A stretch of DNA of 46,019 nt from an uncultured beta proteobacterium (GCA_903828235.1 CAIKLM010000084.1:1-46019); one strand, 5' to 3'. Positions 33,708 through 43,058 are shown, counted from the first letter of the stretch. The notes: generated from the sequence alone by a model not told the origin. Made by a program: numbers and translations.

Positions 33708-34732
33708 GCCGCCGCCTGGGGCACCGGCTGGAGCCGGCCCTCCTGCACCGCGTGGCAGGCCACCCGCACGCCGCCCACGGCGAGCAGCTCGGGCCGCTCG
33801 GACCGGCAGCGCGCGTCGGCGTGCGGGCAGCGCGGGTGGAAGCTGCAGCCGGGCGGCGGCTGCAGCGGGTTGGGCACCTCGCCCTGCACCGGCGTGCGCG
33901 CGCGGCCGCTCATGTGCACGTCGGGGATGGCGTCGAGCAGCATGCGCGTGTACGGGTGGCGCGGCGCGGCGAACAGCTCGCGCTTGGGCGCCACCTCCAC
34001 CAGGCGGCCCAGGTACATCACGCCCACGCGGTCGGCCACGTGCCGCACGACCGCCAGGTTGTGGCTGATGAACAGGTAGGTCAGGCCGCGCTCCCGCTGC
34101 AGCCGCTTCATGATGTTCAGCACCTGCGCCTGCACCGAGACGTCGAGCGCCGAGGTGGGCTCGTCGCAGACCAGGAAGTCCGGCTGCGTGGCCAGCGCCC
34201 GCGCGATGCTGATGCGCTGACGCTGGCCGCCGCTGAACTGGTGCGGGTACTTGGCGGCGTCGGCCGCGGCCAGGCCCACCTGCTGCAGCAGTTCGGCCAC
34301 GCGGGCGCGCCGCGCGTCGGCGCTCGCCACCAGCGCGTGCTCGCGCAGCGGCTCGGCCACGATGTCCTCCACCGTCCAGCGCGGGTTGAGGCTGGCGTAG
34401 GGGTCCTGGAAGATCATCTGCAGGCGGCGCTGCAGCGCGCGGCGCGCGGCCCCCTTCAGCCCGGTCGGGCCGCTGATGGGCTGGCCGTCGAAGTGGATGG
34501 CGCCGGCCGTGGGCTCCAGCAGCCCCACCAGCAGCCGCGCCACGGTGCTCTTGCCGCAGCCGCTCTCGCCCACCAGCGCCAGCGTCGTGCCGCGCTCGAT
34601 GTCGAAGCTCACGCCGTCGACGGCGTGCACCACCTGGCGGGGCAGGCGCTCGAGCACGCGGTTGAGCCAGGGCGCCGAGACGTCGAAGCGCTTGGCCAGG
34701 TCGCGCACCTGCACCAGGGGCGGCGTGCTCAC
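33704..34732 (-). CDS. Oligopeptide/dipeptide ABC transporter ATPase (DppF-like)
   Basis: A 342-residue ABC ATPase. Walker A is [14 protein letters not shown], the signature is [16 protein letters not shown], Walker B is [12 protein letters not shown], and the switch His is in FISHNLAVV. The C-terminal [14 protein letters not shown] segment is the oligopeptide-transporter domain that in relatives can bind an iron-sulfur cluster. GTG 34732 has GGAGG eight bases upstream, provided by the repeat 34728-34794; the longer frame to 34756 only adds repeat sequence. It is the last gene of the transporter cluster. Confidence 0.9.
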   Translation of the reverse strand: MSTPPLVQVRDLAKRFDVSAPWLNRVLERLPRQVVHAVDGVSFDIERGTTLALVGESGCGKSTVARLLVGLLEPTAGAIHFDGQPISGPTGLKGAARRALQRRLQMIFQDPYASLNPRWTVEDIVAEPLREHALVASADARRARVAELLQQVGLAAADAAKYPHQFSGGQRQRISIARALATQPDFLVCDEPTSALDVSVQAQVLNIMKRLQRERGLTYLFISHNLAVVRHVADRVGVMYLGRLVEVAPKRELFAAPRHPYTRMLLDAIPDVHMSGRARTPVQGEVPNPLQPPPGCSFHPRCPHADARCRSERPELLAVGGVRVACHAVQEGRLQPVPQAAA

Positions 34733-34794
34733 TGGACGAACCTCCGCTCTGCGCACGGCGGGATGAGCGCTTGGTAGCGGCCCGGCGCGCTCAT
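34728..34794 (-). repeat. Intercistronic repeat element, copy 2 (dppD-like to dppF-like)
   Basis: 57/67 identical, without gaps, to 8170-8236. On the minus strand it starts at the ATGA holding the dppD-like stop codon, contains a perfect inverted repeat TGAGCGC-N16-GCGCTCA, a small CGC-AGA-GCG hairpin and the GGAGG ribosome site, and ends with the GTGAG start of the next gene. The most conserved block is the first ~27 bases; the centre varies. Confidence 0.85.
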
Positions 34795-35783
34795 CGCGGG
34801 CCCTCCGCCACCAGGCCTTCGCCCACCAGCCAGCAGGCTGCGCGCGTGGCGCCGGCCGCCATCAGCTCGGGCCGCTCGCGCGTGCACTGCGCGGTGGCGG
34901 CAGGGCAGCGGGGGTGGAAGGCGCAGCCGCCGGGCATCGCGTTCAGGCGCGGCATCGCGCCGTCGATCTGCAGCAGCTCGTCGCGGTCCTCGTCCATGGC
35001 CGGGATGGCGCCCATCAGGCCGCGCGTGTACGGGTGCGCGGGGCGGTGGATGACCTCGGCCACCGGCCCGATCTCGGCCACCCGACCGGCGTACAGCACG
35101 GCCACGCGGTCGCAGGTCTCGGCGATCACGCCCATGTCGTGCGTGACGAGCATCACCGCCGTGCCGCGCTCGCGTGCCAGGCCCTTCAGCAGCGCGATGA
35201 TCTGCGCCTGGATCGACACGTCCAGCGCCGTGGTCGGCTCGTCAGCGACGATCAGCTCGGGCTCGGCGGCCAGCGCCAGCGCGATGACCACGCGCTGCCG
35301 CATGCCGCCGCTGAACTGGTGCGGGTACTGGCCGAAGCGCGCCTCGGGCGCCGGGATGCCGGTCTGCGCCAGCAGGCCGATGGCGCGTTCGCGCGCCTGC
35401 GCCTCGGTCAGCGGCAGGTGCGCGCGGATGGTCTCCACCAGCTGCTGCCCCACGGTGAACAGCGGGTTCAGCGAGGTCAGCGGGTCCTGGAAGACGGCGC
35501 CGATGCGCTTGCCGCGGATGCGGCGCATCGCCTCGGCCGGCAGGCCGTCGATGCGCTGGCCGTGCAGGCGGATCTCGCCACCGGCGATGCGGCCCGGGGG
35601 CTCCAGCAGGCCGATGATCGCCGCGCCCGTCAGGCTCTTGCCGGCGCCGGACTCGCCGACCACGCCGAGGATCTCGCCGGGCGCGATGTCGAAGGACACG
35701 CGGTCCAGTGCGCGCAGCGTGCCGCGGCGCGTGGGGAATTCCACGACCAGGTCCTTCACCTCGAGCAGCGGTGCGGTGCTCAT
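34791..35783 (-). CDS. Oligopeptide/dipeptide ABC transporter ATPase (DppD-like)
   Basis: A 330-residue ABC ATPase. Walker A is [14 protein letters not shown], the signature is [16 protein letters not shown], Walker B is [12 protein letters not shown] and the switch His is in VTHDMGVI. The C-terminal [14 protein letters not shown] segment is typical of the DppD/OppD group. ATG 35783 overlaps the stop of the permease gene as ATGA; a longer open frame upstream is antisense-type shadow. It pairs with the DppF-like ATPase that follows. Confidence 0.9.
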   Translation of the reverse strand: MSTAPLLEVKDLVVEFPTRRGTLRALDRVSFDIAPGEILGVVGESGAGKSLTGAAIIGLLEPPGRIAGGEIRLHGQRIDGLPAEAMRRIRGKRIGAVFQDPLTSLNPLFTVGQQLVETIRAHLPLTEAQARERAIGLLAQTGIPAPEARFGQYPHQFSGGMRQRVVIALALAAEPELIVADEPTTALDVSIQAQIIALLKGLARERGTAVMLVTHDMGVIAETCDRVAVLYAGRVAEIGPVAEVIHRPAHPYTRGLMGAIPAMDEDRDELLQIDGAMPRLNAMPGGCAFHPRCPAATAQCTRERPELMAAGATRAACWLVGEGLVAEGPR

Positions 35784-36700
35784 TGCAGCTTGGGGTTGAG
35801 CGCGTCGCGCAGCCAGTCGCCCAGCAGGTTCACGCTCAGCGCGATCAGCACCAGCATCAGGCCGGGGAAGATGGTGATCCACCAGTCGCCCGAGAACAGC
35901 GTGTCGTTGCCGATGCGGATCAGCGTGCCCAGGCTGGGCGAGGTCGGCGGCACGCCCACGCCCAGGAACGACAGCGTGGCCTCGGTGAGGATGGCCGCCG
36001 CCACCTGGATGGTGGCCAGCACCAGCACCGGCCCCATCACGTTGGGCAGCACGTGGCGCGCCATGATGGCCAGCGGGGCCACGCCGATCACACGCGCCGC
36101 CTGCACGTACTCCTTCTGCCGCTCCACCAGCGTGCTGCCGCGCACCGTGCGCGCGTACTGCACCCAGCCGGTGAGCGCGATGGCGAAGATCAGCACGCCG
36201 AAGGCCAGCGTGTCGTGCGCGTTCGGGAAGATCGCGCGGCCCACGCCGTCGATCAGCAGCGCCACCAGGATGCTGGGGAACGACAGCATCACGTCGCACA
36301 CGCGCATGATGAAGGCGTCGACCGCGCCGCCCACGAAGCCGGCCAGCAGGCCCAGCGCCACGCCCACCACCAGCGACAGCAGCACCGAGGCCAGCCCGAC
36401 CAGCAGCGAGATGCGCGCGCCGTAGAACAGCGCGCTCAGGATGTCGCGGCCCTGGTCGTCGGTGCCCAGCAGGTAGCGGGGGTTGCCGCCGTCCATCCAG
36501 GCCGGCGGCAGGCGCGAGTCCATCAGGTTCAGCGTCGCCAGGTCGAAGGGGTTGTGCGGCGCCACCCAGGGCGCGAACAGGCTGCAGAACAGGCAGGTGG
36601 CGGCGATCACCGCCGCCACGATGGCCGTGGGCGAGCGCTTGAAGCTGTGCCAGACGTCGCTGTCGCGCCAGCGCGCCAGGCCGGAAGGGGTGGCGCTCAT
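35780..36700 (-). CDS. Oligopeptide/dipeptide ABC transporter permease (DppC-like)
   Basis: A 306-residue permease with about six membrane helices. The N-terminal helix (IVAAVIAATCLFCSLFAPW) and the LGTDDQGRDILSALFYGARI segment mark the DppC/OppC group; the ATPase-contact EAA loop is EYVQAARVIGVAPLAIMARH. It starts one base after the DppB-like stop. Confidence 0.92.
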   Translation of the reverse strand: MSATPSGLARWRDSDVWHSFKRSPTAIVAAVIAATCLFCSLFAPWVAPHNPFDLATLNLMDSRLPPAWMDGGNPRYLLGTDDQGRDILSALFYGARISLLVGLASVLLSLVVGVALGLLAGFVGGAVDAFIMRVCDVMLSFPSILVALLIDGVGRAIFPNAHDTLAFGVLIFAIALTGWVQYARTVRGSTLVERQKEYVQAARVIGVAPLAIMARHVLPNVMGPVLVLATIQVAAAILTEATLSFLGVGVPPTSPSLGTLIRIGNDTLFSGDWWITIFPGLMLVLIALSVNLLGDWLRDALNPKLQ

Positions 36701-36701
36701 C

Positions 36702-37694
36702 TCAGTGGCCCCCGCCCGGCTTCTCGACGCGCAGCCGCGGGTCGACGACGAAGTACAGCAGGTCGACGACGAGGTTGACGACCACGAACACCAGCGCGAT
36801 CAGGCACAGGTAGGCGGCCATCACGGGGATGTCGGCGAACTGCACCGCCTGGATGAACAGGAACCCCATGCCCGGCCACTGGAACACCGTCTCGGTGATG
36901 ATGGCAAAGGCGATCAGGCTGCCCAGCTGCAGCCCCGTGATGGTGATGACGGGCACCAGGGTGTTCTTCAGCGCGTGGCGGAAGTGGATCGCGCGGTCGC
37001 CCAGCCCGCGGGCGCGCGCGAACTTGATGTAGTCGGTGCGCAGCACCTCCAGCATCTCGGCGCGCACCAGGCGCAGGATCAGAGCCAGCTGGAACACGCT
37101 CAGCGTGACGGCCGGCAGCACCAGGTGCGACCAGCCGTCGAGCGTGAGCAGCCCCGTCGTCCAGGTGGTGCTGCCGAACAGCGGCACCGTCTCGCCACGG
37201 CCGAAGCTGGGCAGCCACTGCAGCTGCACCGAGAACACCAGGATCAGCAGGATGCCGATCAGGAAGGTCGGCAGGCTCACGCCCAGCAGCGACAGCGTCA
37301 TCACCGCCTGCGCGCCGACGCGGCCGCGCCGCAGCGCCGCATACACGCCCAGCGGCACGCCCGCCACGAGCGCGATCACCGCCGCGGCCAGCGAGAGCTC
37401 CAGCGTCGCCGGAAAGCGCTCGGCGATCAGCGTCGACACCTGCCGGCCCTGGCGCAGGCTCAGGCCGAACTCGCCCTGCACGGCGTTGCCCACGAAGCGC
37501 GCGAACTGCACGGGGAAGGGCTGGTCCAGGCCGAGGTCGCGCTTGAGCGCCTCGCGCTGCTCCTGCGTGGCGTCCTGGCCCAGCATCTGCGCCACCGGGT
37601 TGCCCACGTACTGGAACAGCATGAAGGCCAGGAAGGCCACCGTGAGCATCACGATGACGGCCTGGGCCAGGCGGCGGAGGATGAAGGCGACCAT
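36702..37694 (-). CDS. Oligopeptide/dipeptide ABC transporter permease (DppB-like)
   Basis: A 330-residue permease with about six membrane helices. The start MVAFILRRLAQAVIVMLTVA and the EAA-type loop DYIKFARARGLGDRAIHFRH are typical of DppB/OppB; TGLQLGSLIAFAIITETVF and the C-terminal VVDPRLR are also present. ATG 37694 is chosen because the family N-terminus begins there. The gene follows the amidohydrolase by 26 bases. No substrate-binding protein gene lies in the cluster. Confidence 0.92.
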   Translation of the reverse strand: MVAFILRRLAQAVIVMLTVAFLAFMLFQYVGNPVAQMLGQDATQEQREALKRDLGLDQPFPVQFARFVGNAVQGEFGLSLRQGRQVSTLIAERFPATLELSLAAAVIALVAGVPLGVYAALRRGRVGAQAVMTLSLLGVSLPTFLIGILLILVFSVQLQWLPSFGRGETVPLFGSTTWTTGLLTLDGWSHLVLPAVTLSVFQLALILRLVRAEMLEVLRTDYIKFARARGLGDRAIHFRHALKNTLVPVITITGLQLGSLIAFAIITETVFQWPGMGFLFIQAVQFADIPVMAAYLCLIALVFVVVNLVVDLLYFVVDPRLRVEKPGGGH

Positions 37695-37720
37695 GCGGGG
37701 TGGGTCGGGAGGACCGCTCC

Positions 37721-39487
37721 TCAGCCCGCGAAGCGGCGGCGGCCGTCGAGCCAGGTGGAGTGGATCCTGATCGACTGGATCGCGTCGGGCGACACCGTCG
37801 TCGGGTCCTTCTCGAGCACCACGAGGTCGGCGGCCTTGCCGGGCTCGAGGCTTCCGCACAGGTGGTCGAGGTGGCACTGCCAGGCGGCGTCGATGGTCAC
37901 GGCGCGCAGGCCCTGCATCGCCGTGATGCGCTCTGCCGGGTTGAGCACGCCGCCGCCCTCGCGCATGTCGCGCAGCACGGCGTTCTGCACGCAGCGCAGC
38001 GGGTCGATGGGCGTCACGTTGTAGTCGGAGTGCAGCGAGATGCGCAGCCCTGCCCTGAGCGCGGATCGGCAGGGGTCGAGCCGGTCGGCGCGGTCGGGGC
38101 CGAGCAGCCGGTCGCGGAAGGCGCGTCCCCAGAAGTGCACGTGGCCGATCAGGAACGAGGGCGAGATGCCGAGCGCCTTCATGCGGGCGATCTGCTCGTC
38201 GTGCAGGATGCTGCAGTGCTCGATGCGGTGGCGCAGCTTGTGGCCGCCGGCGCCGCGCGTGCCGCGCTCGAAGGCGTCGAGCGTCACGTCGATGGCGGCG
38301 TCGCCGTTGGCGTGGATGCCGAGCTGCCAGCCCTCGTCGTGCGACTCGCGGACCACCTGCTCGATTTCCTCGGGCCGGTAGTTGAGCGCGCCGCGGTTGC
38401 TGCTGTTCAGGTAGGGCTGGCGCTGGTAGCCCGTGCCGCCCTGGTTGGATCCGTCCGACCAGGCCTTGATGCCGTTGAGCGTGAAGCGCGGCGAGTGTTC
38501 GCCCGGGCGCAGGCCCATCTCGCGCCACTTGCGCATGTGCGTGGACACCAGCATGCCGGCGTAGCGCACGCCCGGGTCGGTCTTCATGGCCGCCTCGATG
38601 AGCGCGATGTCGCCCTCGGCGTACAGGCCGCCGATGCCGCAGTCGTGCAGCGCCGTGCAGCCCCGGGCCGAGGCATCGTCGAGGTCGGCGCGCAGGAAGC
38701 CCACGAACTCCGAGCCGCTGGGCTTGGGCAGCACCGACACGAAGGGCTGGAAGGCGGGCGGCTCGTCGAGCCTGCCGTTGAGTTCACCGTCGGCATCGCG
38801 GCCGAAGCGGGCCTGTGGCGGATCGGGGGTGTCCCGCGTGACCCGAGCCAGTTCGATGGCCTTGGAGTTGACGTAGGCCACGTGGCCGTTGGACTCGAGC
38901 ACGAAAACCGGCACCTGCGGAGCCACGGCGTCGAGGTCGCGCCGCGTCAGCGGTCGGCCGGGCATCAGCGACGGATCCAGCATCTTGGCCTGCACCCACT
39001 GGCCTTCGCGCGCCGCGCCCGCGGCCTGCGCGATCTTGCGTCGGGCCTCGTCCATGTCGCGCGTGGTGAAGGGGCCCACGTCCAGCCACGGGCGCAGGCC
39101 GCAGAAGTTGGAGTGCATGTGGGGGTCGACGAAGCCGGGCAGCACGGTCATGTCGCCGAAGTCGACGACCTGCGTGCCGCTGCCCTTCAGGCCCATCACC
39201 TGCGCTCGGCTGCCCACGGCCACGATGCGCCCGCCGCGTACCGCCAGGGCCTGGGCCTGTGGGCGCCGCGCGGCCATGGTGTGGAAACGCCGGGCCAGGA
39301 AGATCACGTCGGCCGCCCCGCTGCGGGCAGGCGTCGGCAGCGCCGGCGGCGCGGCGCTGCCTGCCGCCGCGGCCAGGCCTGGCAAGCCCGTGAACAGCAG
39401 GCCCGAGCCGAGCCGGCGCAAGGCATCGCGCCGGCCGCCGTAGGCCCGCATGAAGGACATGAAGCTGGGATTGCAGCTGTTGCACAT
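37721..39487 (-). CDS. Amidohydrolase family 3 (YtcJ-like) with Tat-type signal
   Basis: A 588-residue metal-dependent hydrolase. The N-terminus MCNSCNPSFMSFMRAYGGRRDALRRLGS is followed by a hydrophobic and Ala-rich stretch, which resembles a twin-arginine export signal preceded by a CxxC motif. Metal-site residues are visible in LPGFVDPHMHSNF, in the GIKAWSDGSNQGG segment (Lys/Asp), IHANGDAAID, RIEHCSI and SLHSDYNVTP. Such enzymes cleave amide or related bonds; the substrate is unknown. It lies directly before dppBCDF-like genes, where a peptide-binding protein would normally be, which suggests that it may process the transported compound. Confidence 0.85.
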   Translation of the reverse strand: MCNSCNPSFMSFMRAYGGRRDALRRLGSGLLFTGLPGLAAAAGSAAPPALPTPARSGAADVIFLARRFHTMAARRPQAQALAVRGGRIVAVGSRAQVMGLKGSGTQVVDFGDMTVLPGFVDPHMHSNFCGLRPWLDVGPFTTRDMDEARRKIAQAAGAAREGQWVQAKMLDPSLMPGRPLTRRDLDAVAPQVPVFVLESNGHVAYVNSKAIELARVTRDTPDPPQARFGRDADGELNGRLDEPPAFQPFVSVLPKPSGSEFVGFLRADLDDASARGCTALHDCGIGGLYAEGDIALIEAAMKTDPGVRYAGMLVSTHMRKWREMGLRPGEHSPRFTLNGIKAWSDGSNQGGTGYQRQPYLNSSNRGALNYRPEEIEQVVRESHDEGWQLGIHANGDAAIDVTLDAFERGTRGAGGHKLRHRIEHCSILHDEQIARMKALGISPSFLIGHVHFWGRAFRDRLLGPDRADRLDPCRSALRAGLRISLHSDYNVTPIDPLRCVQNAVLRDMREGGGVLNPAERITAMQGLRAVTIDAAWQCHLDHLCGSLEPGKAADLVVLEKDPTTVSPDAIQSIRIHSTWLDGRRRFAG

Positions 39488-39565
39488 GGGCCTTGTCCCG
39501 GGGCGCGCCGGCCCGTTGTTGCTGAGGTTCTAGTGTGCCCGCAGCGTGGACTGCCACCAAAGCTG

Positions 39566-40261
39566 TCAGGGTGCGGACACCCGCGGCAACGGACCCGGCT
39601 GGTGCAGCACGACCTCGCCGTACCAGGTGCGCGCGCGGCTGCGCGTGTTGTCGCTGTCCGTCATCAGCGCGACCGACTGCAGCGGGCCGGGCTCCTCGCC
39701 GAACGCGAGCCGGAAGTCCGCCGCGAGGTCGCGCCAGCGGCGCAGGCCCTGGGGGCCGGAGTCGACCACGATCTTGCGGATGCGGTCGCTGCGCGGGTTG
39801 ACGATCACCGAGCCCACGGGCGCGCTGGCGTCCCACACGTACATCAGCGTGGCGTAGGGCGGGCGCTCGCCGGTGAGCGCTTCGGCGAGGTCGAAGCTCA
39901 TGCGCGTGCGCAGCGGCAGCCGGGCTTGGTCGCCACCGAAGCCGAACACGACGCGCGCGGTGGCGTCCTCGCGGTCGACGTCGGCCACGCTGGCCTGCTC
40001 CAGCAGCGTCTGGGCCCACCACGAGAAGCGCACCTCGCCGGGTGCGGCCTGCGGCGGCTCGACGTGGCGGCGCCACAGGCTGGCGGAACGATCGGAGACG
40101 GCCAGCACCGCCGGCCGCCCGTCCTTGTGCACCGGCTCGTAGCGCGTGGCGGCCTTGCCGGGCAGCGGCACGGGGTGCCAGCGGTCGTCGGTGGCGGCGG
40201 GCGGGACGGAGGCGCAGGCGGCCAGCAGCAGCGCGCTCGCGGCAATGAAGGGGGCTCGCAT
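39566..40261 (-). CDS. DUF3047-family lipoprotein
   Basis: A 231-residue predicted lipoprotein: signal peptide IAASALLLAAC with Cys ~16, then a single domain that matches my memory of DUF3047 (VRFSWWAQTLLEQASVADVD, PYATLMYVWD, NPRSDRIRKIVVDSG and FGEEPGPLQSVALMTDSDNT). The function of the family is unknown. It lies between the porin terminator and the amidohydrolase, on the same strand. It ends 78 bases before the amidohydrolase, so co-transcription is possible. Confidence 0.8.
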   Translation of the reverse strand: MRAPFIAASALLLAACASVPPAATDDRWHPVPLPGKAATRYEPVHKDGRPAVLAVSDRSASLWRRHVEPPQAAPGEVRFSWWAQTLLEQASVADVDREDATARVVFGFGGDQARLPLRTRMSFDLAEALTGERPPYATLMYVWDASAPVGSVIVNPRSDRIRKIVVDSGPQGLRRWRDLAADFRLAFGEEPGPLQSVALMTDSDNTRSRARTWYGEVVLHQPGPLPRVSAP

Positions 40262-40287
40262 GGTGGCGTGCTCGGCGTCGGACCATG

Positions 40288-40312
40288 AAAAAGCCGCCCC
40301 GGGGGGCGGCTT
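40288..40312 (-). terminator. Rho-independent terminator of the porin gene
   Basis: On the minus strand, AAGCCGCC and GGCGGCTT form an eight-pair stem (extendable through the C/G-rich loop), followed by TTTTT. It lies 40 bases after the porin stop codon and before the DUF3047 gene. It is the clearest intrinsic terminator in the window apart from that at 43027-43058. Confidence 0.85.
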
Positions 40313-40352
40313 GTGCGTCGAACCGAAGGCGGGCGCGAGGCCCGCCTTTCGA

Positions 40353-41447
40353 TCAGAAGCTGTGGTTGACGCCGAACTCGAAGCCCGTGGAGGCCTTGCC
40401 GGCAGCATTCGCCAGCGCCGTGCCGGCCACGCGGTAGTTGGCGCCCGCCTTGTTGCTGATGCGGGCGTAGTGCGCGTAGACGCTGCTGCGCTTGGACAGG
40501 GCGTGCTGGTAGCCGAAGGCCATCTGGGTGGCATCGCGGGTCTTGTCGCTGGCAGCCGGGCCGTCGCCGTCGGCCTTCACGTACGACACCTTGAACGTAC
40601 CCTGGGCACCGGCCTTGATGTTGGCGCCGAGCACGATGTTGGTGTTCTCACGGCCGTTAGCAGCACCGCCGCTCACGTCGGAGTTGATGTACTGGCCCAT
40701 CAGGGTCATGAAGCCGAGGTTGTACGACGCGCCGATGTTCAGGCGGGTCCAATCAACGCTTCCATCGACCGAGGTCTTGCCGTAGGCCAGCGCCACGTTC
40801 ATCGGACCGGCGGCGTAGCCGACGCGGAAGCCCATGTGCTTGTTGCCCGTGGCACCTTCGCCGGCAGCCACCATCACTTGGCCGTACACACCACCCAGGC
40901 CGCCCGGCAGGAAGTAACCCACCGAGTTGTTGGCGCGCACCGTGGTGGAGGCGCCGCTGCCCAGCGTGTCGAAGGTGTTGACCGAGTTGCCGACGCCGTT
41001 GGTGCCGAACGGATCGAAGACCGTGTGGTTCCAGAAGTCCGGCGTGTAGTCGCGGCCGAGGCGGATTTCACCGAAGCCACCCAGCAGGCTGACCGTGGCG
41101 CGGCGCTGCCAGTCTTGGCCGCTGTAGGTGTTGCCGACGGCACTGTTGGTGCCGGTGGGCAGCGTGATGCCGGCGTACGGTGCCTTCTGGCCGCCACCGA
41201 CGTCCACGTTCACCGAGCCTTCGAGCCAGAAGCCCGCGCGCAGGCCACCGCCGATGTCTTCGACACCACGCAGGCCCAGACGGCTGGAACCCATGCCGTC
41301 AGTGCTCAGCGTCTTCAGCGAGCCGGCGCTGGTCTTGACGTTGCGCACGTTGGCGTCGATCACGCCGAACAGCGTGACGGACGACTGGGCCGAGGCCACA
41401 CCCGCGAACGCCGTCAGAGCGGCCAGGGCGAGCAGAGATTTCTTCAT
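40353..41447 (-). CDS. Gram-negative trimeric porin (Burkholderiales type)
   Basis: A 364-residue outer-membrane porin. Signal peptide MKKSLLALAALTAFAGVASAQ, then SSVTLFGVIDANVRNV, the usual first strand, and SRLGLRGVEDIGGGLRAGFWLEG. The C-terminus STGFEFGVNHSF ends in Phe, needed for insertion by the BAM complex. The loop 3-type segment FDPFGTNGVGNSVNTF should narrow the pore. ATG 41447 is chosen because AAGGAG lies nine bases upstream; a GTG at 41453 is too close to it. It is followed by a strong terminator, so it is probably monocistronic and highly expressed. Solute selectivity cannot be read from sequence. Confidence 0.95.
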   Translation of the reverse strand: MKKSLLALAALTAFAGVASAQSSVTLFGVIDANVRNVKTSAGSLKTLSTDGMGSSRLGLRGVEDIGGGLRAGFWLEGSVNVDVGGGQKAPYAGITLPTGTNSAVGNTYSGQDWQRRATVSLLGGFGEIRLGRDYTPDFWNHTVFDPFGTNGVGNSVNTFDTLGSGASTTVRANNSVGYFLPGGLGGVYGQVMVAAGEGATGNKHMGFRVGYAAGPMNVALAYGKTSVDGSVDWTRLNIGASYNLGFMTLMGQYINSDVSGGAANGRENTNIVLGANIKAGAQGTFKVSYVKADGDGPAASDKTRDATQMAFGYQHALSKRSSVYAHYARISNKAGANYRVAGTALANAAGKASTGFEFGVNHSF

Positions 41448-41656
41448 TGCCACTATCTCCTTGGTTTAACACGAGGTCCCGATCGGGCGGGTGTCACCCG
41501 GCGTGGGGTTGATCAGGCCAACCTCCGCAGCGGAAGTTGTTGGTATTGCACCAGAGGGGTTTGACGTTTTCCATGGTTTGAGCCCGAAAAGCCCCGGCCT
41601 TGTGGCGCGGCAACAACGAGCAACATGCCGCCCCGGCGAGACGATCCAGATGGCCC

Positions 41657-41662
41657 TAGATT
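41657..41662 (+). promoter_or_regulatory. -10 box of a probable leaderless coq7 transcript
   Basis: TAGATT (4/6 to consensus) ends 8 bases before ATG 41671, so the message may begin at or just before the start codon. It lies inside the alternative longer frame from ATG 41650 and thus argues for 41671 as the real start. No good -35 box is seen. Confidence 0.4.
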
Positions 41663-41670
41663 GGTGCCTC

Positions 41671-42339
41671 ATGGATTACCCCAGGCTCGAACCCCCCTCG
41701 CTGACCGACCGGCTGCTGGCCAGCGCCGACAACGCGCTGCGCACCCTGGCCGGTGCCGTGCACGCCGCCCGCCCCAACCCGGCCGCCGTCGCTGCCGCCC
41801 ACACCCGCGGCGACGCTGCCGCGCTGACCGAGGCCGAGCGCCGCGAGGCCGGCGCGCTGATGCGCGTCAACCACGTCGGCGAGGTCTGCGCCCAGGCGCT
41901 GTACCAGGCGCAGGCGCTGACGGCGCGCACGCCGGAACTGCGCCGCCAGATGCAGCAGGCCGCGCGCGAGGAGATCGACCACCTCGCCTGGACGCAGCAG
42001 CGCCTCGAGGAACTGGGCGACCGGCCCAGCCTGCTGAACCCGCTGTGGTACGCGGGCGCCTTCGGCATCGGGCTGCTGGCCGGCCGGCTGGGCGATGCCA
42101 CCAGCCTGGGTTTCGTCATCGAGACGGAGCGCCAGGTCGAGCAGCACCTGGCCGGCCACCTCGACCGGTTGCCGCCGGGCGACACCCGCTCGCGCGCGAT
42201 CGTCGAGGCCATGAAGGCCGACGAGGCGCGGCACGCCGAGGACGCGCTCGGCGCCGGCGGCGTGGAACTGCCGCGGCCGGTGGGCTGGCTGATGCGCGGG
42301 GCGGCGACCGTGATGACGACGGTCGCGCACCGCGTGTGA
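41671..42339 (+). CDS. coq7: Coq7-family demethoxyubiquinone hydroxylase
   Basis: A 222-residue di-iron hydroxylase that performs the last ring hydroxylation in ubiquinone synthesis, in place of UbiF. It has the family start [18 protein letters not shown]. Iron ligands are visible: Glu in [18 protein letters not shown], Glu/His in [18 protein letters not shown], Glu in [12 protein letters not shown], and Glu/His in [12 protein letters not shown]. Hydrophobic [19 protein letters not shown] should be the membrane-contacting helix. Start 41671 is favoured by homology and the nearby -10 box; 41650 is the alternative. Confidence 0.94.
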   Translation: MDYPRLEPPSLTDRLLASADNALRTLAGAVHAARPNPAAVAAAHTRGDAAALTEAERREAGALMRVNHVGEVCAQALYQAQALTARTPELRRQMQQAAREEIDHLAWTQQRLEELGDRPSLLNPLWYAGAFGIGLLAGRLGDATSLGFVIETERQVEQHLAGHLDRLPPGDTRSRAIVEAMKADEARHAEDALGAGGVELPRPVGWLMRGAATVMTTVAHRV

Positions 42340-42408
42340 GGGTTGGCCGGGGCTGGGCGTCGGCCCGCTCGCGCTGGACGACGGCGCCCAAGCCCGGTGC
42401 GAGGGCGC

Positions 42409-42843
42409 TCAGCCCGGCCGGTCTTCGTCGATCAGCTCGAAGCTGGTGGTGATCTCGGCCGTCTTGCCCAGCATGATGCTGGCCGAGCAGTAGCGCTCGT
42501 GCGACAGCGCGATGGCGCGCTCCACCGCCGCCGCCGGCACGCCGCGCCCGCTGACGACGAAGTGCATGTGGATCTTCGTGAACACCTTGGGCTCGGATGC
42601 GGCGCGCTCGCTGGTCAGCTTCACCTGGCAGCCGGTCACGTCGTGGCGACCGCGCTTGAGGATGAGCACCACGTCGTAGGCGGTGCAGCCGCCGGTGCCG
42701 GCCAGCACGGTCTCCATGGGCCGCGGCGCCAGGTTGCGGCCGCCGCCGTCGGGCGCGCCGTCCATCGTCAGCAGGTGGCCGCTGCCGGTCTCGGCGACGA
42801 ACCCCATGCCGGTGCCCGGGGTCCAGTGAACGGTGCATTCCAT
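42409..42843 (-). CDS. OsmC/Ohr-family protein
   Basis: A 144-residue OsmC-like protein. Two redox-active cysteines are present, one in AGTGGCTAYDVVLILKRGRH and one in ERYCSASIMLGKTAEITTSF; together they form the peroxide-reducing pair in the family. Family members reduce organic hydroperoxides; the YhfA-like subgroup is the best fit by length and by MECTVHWTP start. ATG 42843 begins the family core. The gene lies between coq7 (convergent) and the putative RNA before ilvA. Confidence 0.88.
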   Translation of the reverse strand: MECTVHWTPGTGMGFVAETGSGHLLTMDGAPDGGGRNLAPRPMETVLAGTGGCTAYDVVLILKRGRHDVTGCQVKLTSERAASEPKVFTKIHMHFVVSGRGVPAAAVERAIALSHERYCSASIMLGKTAEITTSFELIDEDRPG

Positions 42844-42909
42844 GGTGTCGGATCTCCTCGTCACGGCGGATTGGAGAGCATCCTCCAGGATTCCGTCGGC
42901 CCGAGGATA

Positions 42910-42937
42910 TTGCACTGCAGCATCGCGGTGATAGACT
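42910..42937 (+). promoter_or_regulatory. Putative sigma70 promoter of the ilvA leader / small RNA
   Basis: TTGCAC (42910-42915) and TAGACT (42932-42937) lie 16 bases apart and match -35 and -10 consensus at 3/6 and 4/6 positions. Transcription would start near 42944. Confidence 0.5.
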
Positions 42938-42943
42938 GCCTTA

Positions 42944-43058
42944 CATCGAGACCATGCCCCTGGCGCCCGGCGCGCCGCGGGCGGGCCTCCACCGGTTGTC
43001 TCCTCCACCTCCTCAACGGTGGATTCGGCCCGGAGCCGCGAGGCTCCGGGCCTTTTTT
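42944..43058 (+). ncRNA. Candidate structured small RNA or ilvA attenuator leader
   Basis: The predicted transcript is about 115 bases. It holds a hairpin with stem CCACCG(G)TTG (42989-42998) and CAACGGTGG (43014-43022), nine pairs with one bulge, and a 15-base loop UCUCCUCCACCUCCU rich in CCUCC, the reverse complement of the Shine-Dalgarno core. A strong terminator follows directly. It lies in a 251-base gap between divergent osmC-like and ilvA genes. It could be an independent trans-acting RNA, or a leader that lets polymerase through to ilvA only under some conditions. I do not assign it to a known family. Confidence 0.6.
43027..43058 (+). terminator. Strong intrinsic terminator before ilvA
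   Basis: GGCCCGGAGCC-GCGA-GGCTCCGGGCC gives an 11-base-pair perfect stem with a GCGA tetraloop, directly followed by TTTTTT. It lies 36 bases upstream of the ilvA ATG, too close to leave room for a separate promoter in between. Confidence 0.9.

Noticed and set aside
43000..43014. CTC-CTC-CAC-CTC-CTC as a leucine-rich leader peptide controlling ilvA
   Set aside because: No ATG, GTG or TTG lies in that frame after the predicted transcription start, so it is unlikely to be translated; the loop is better explained as RNA structure.
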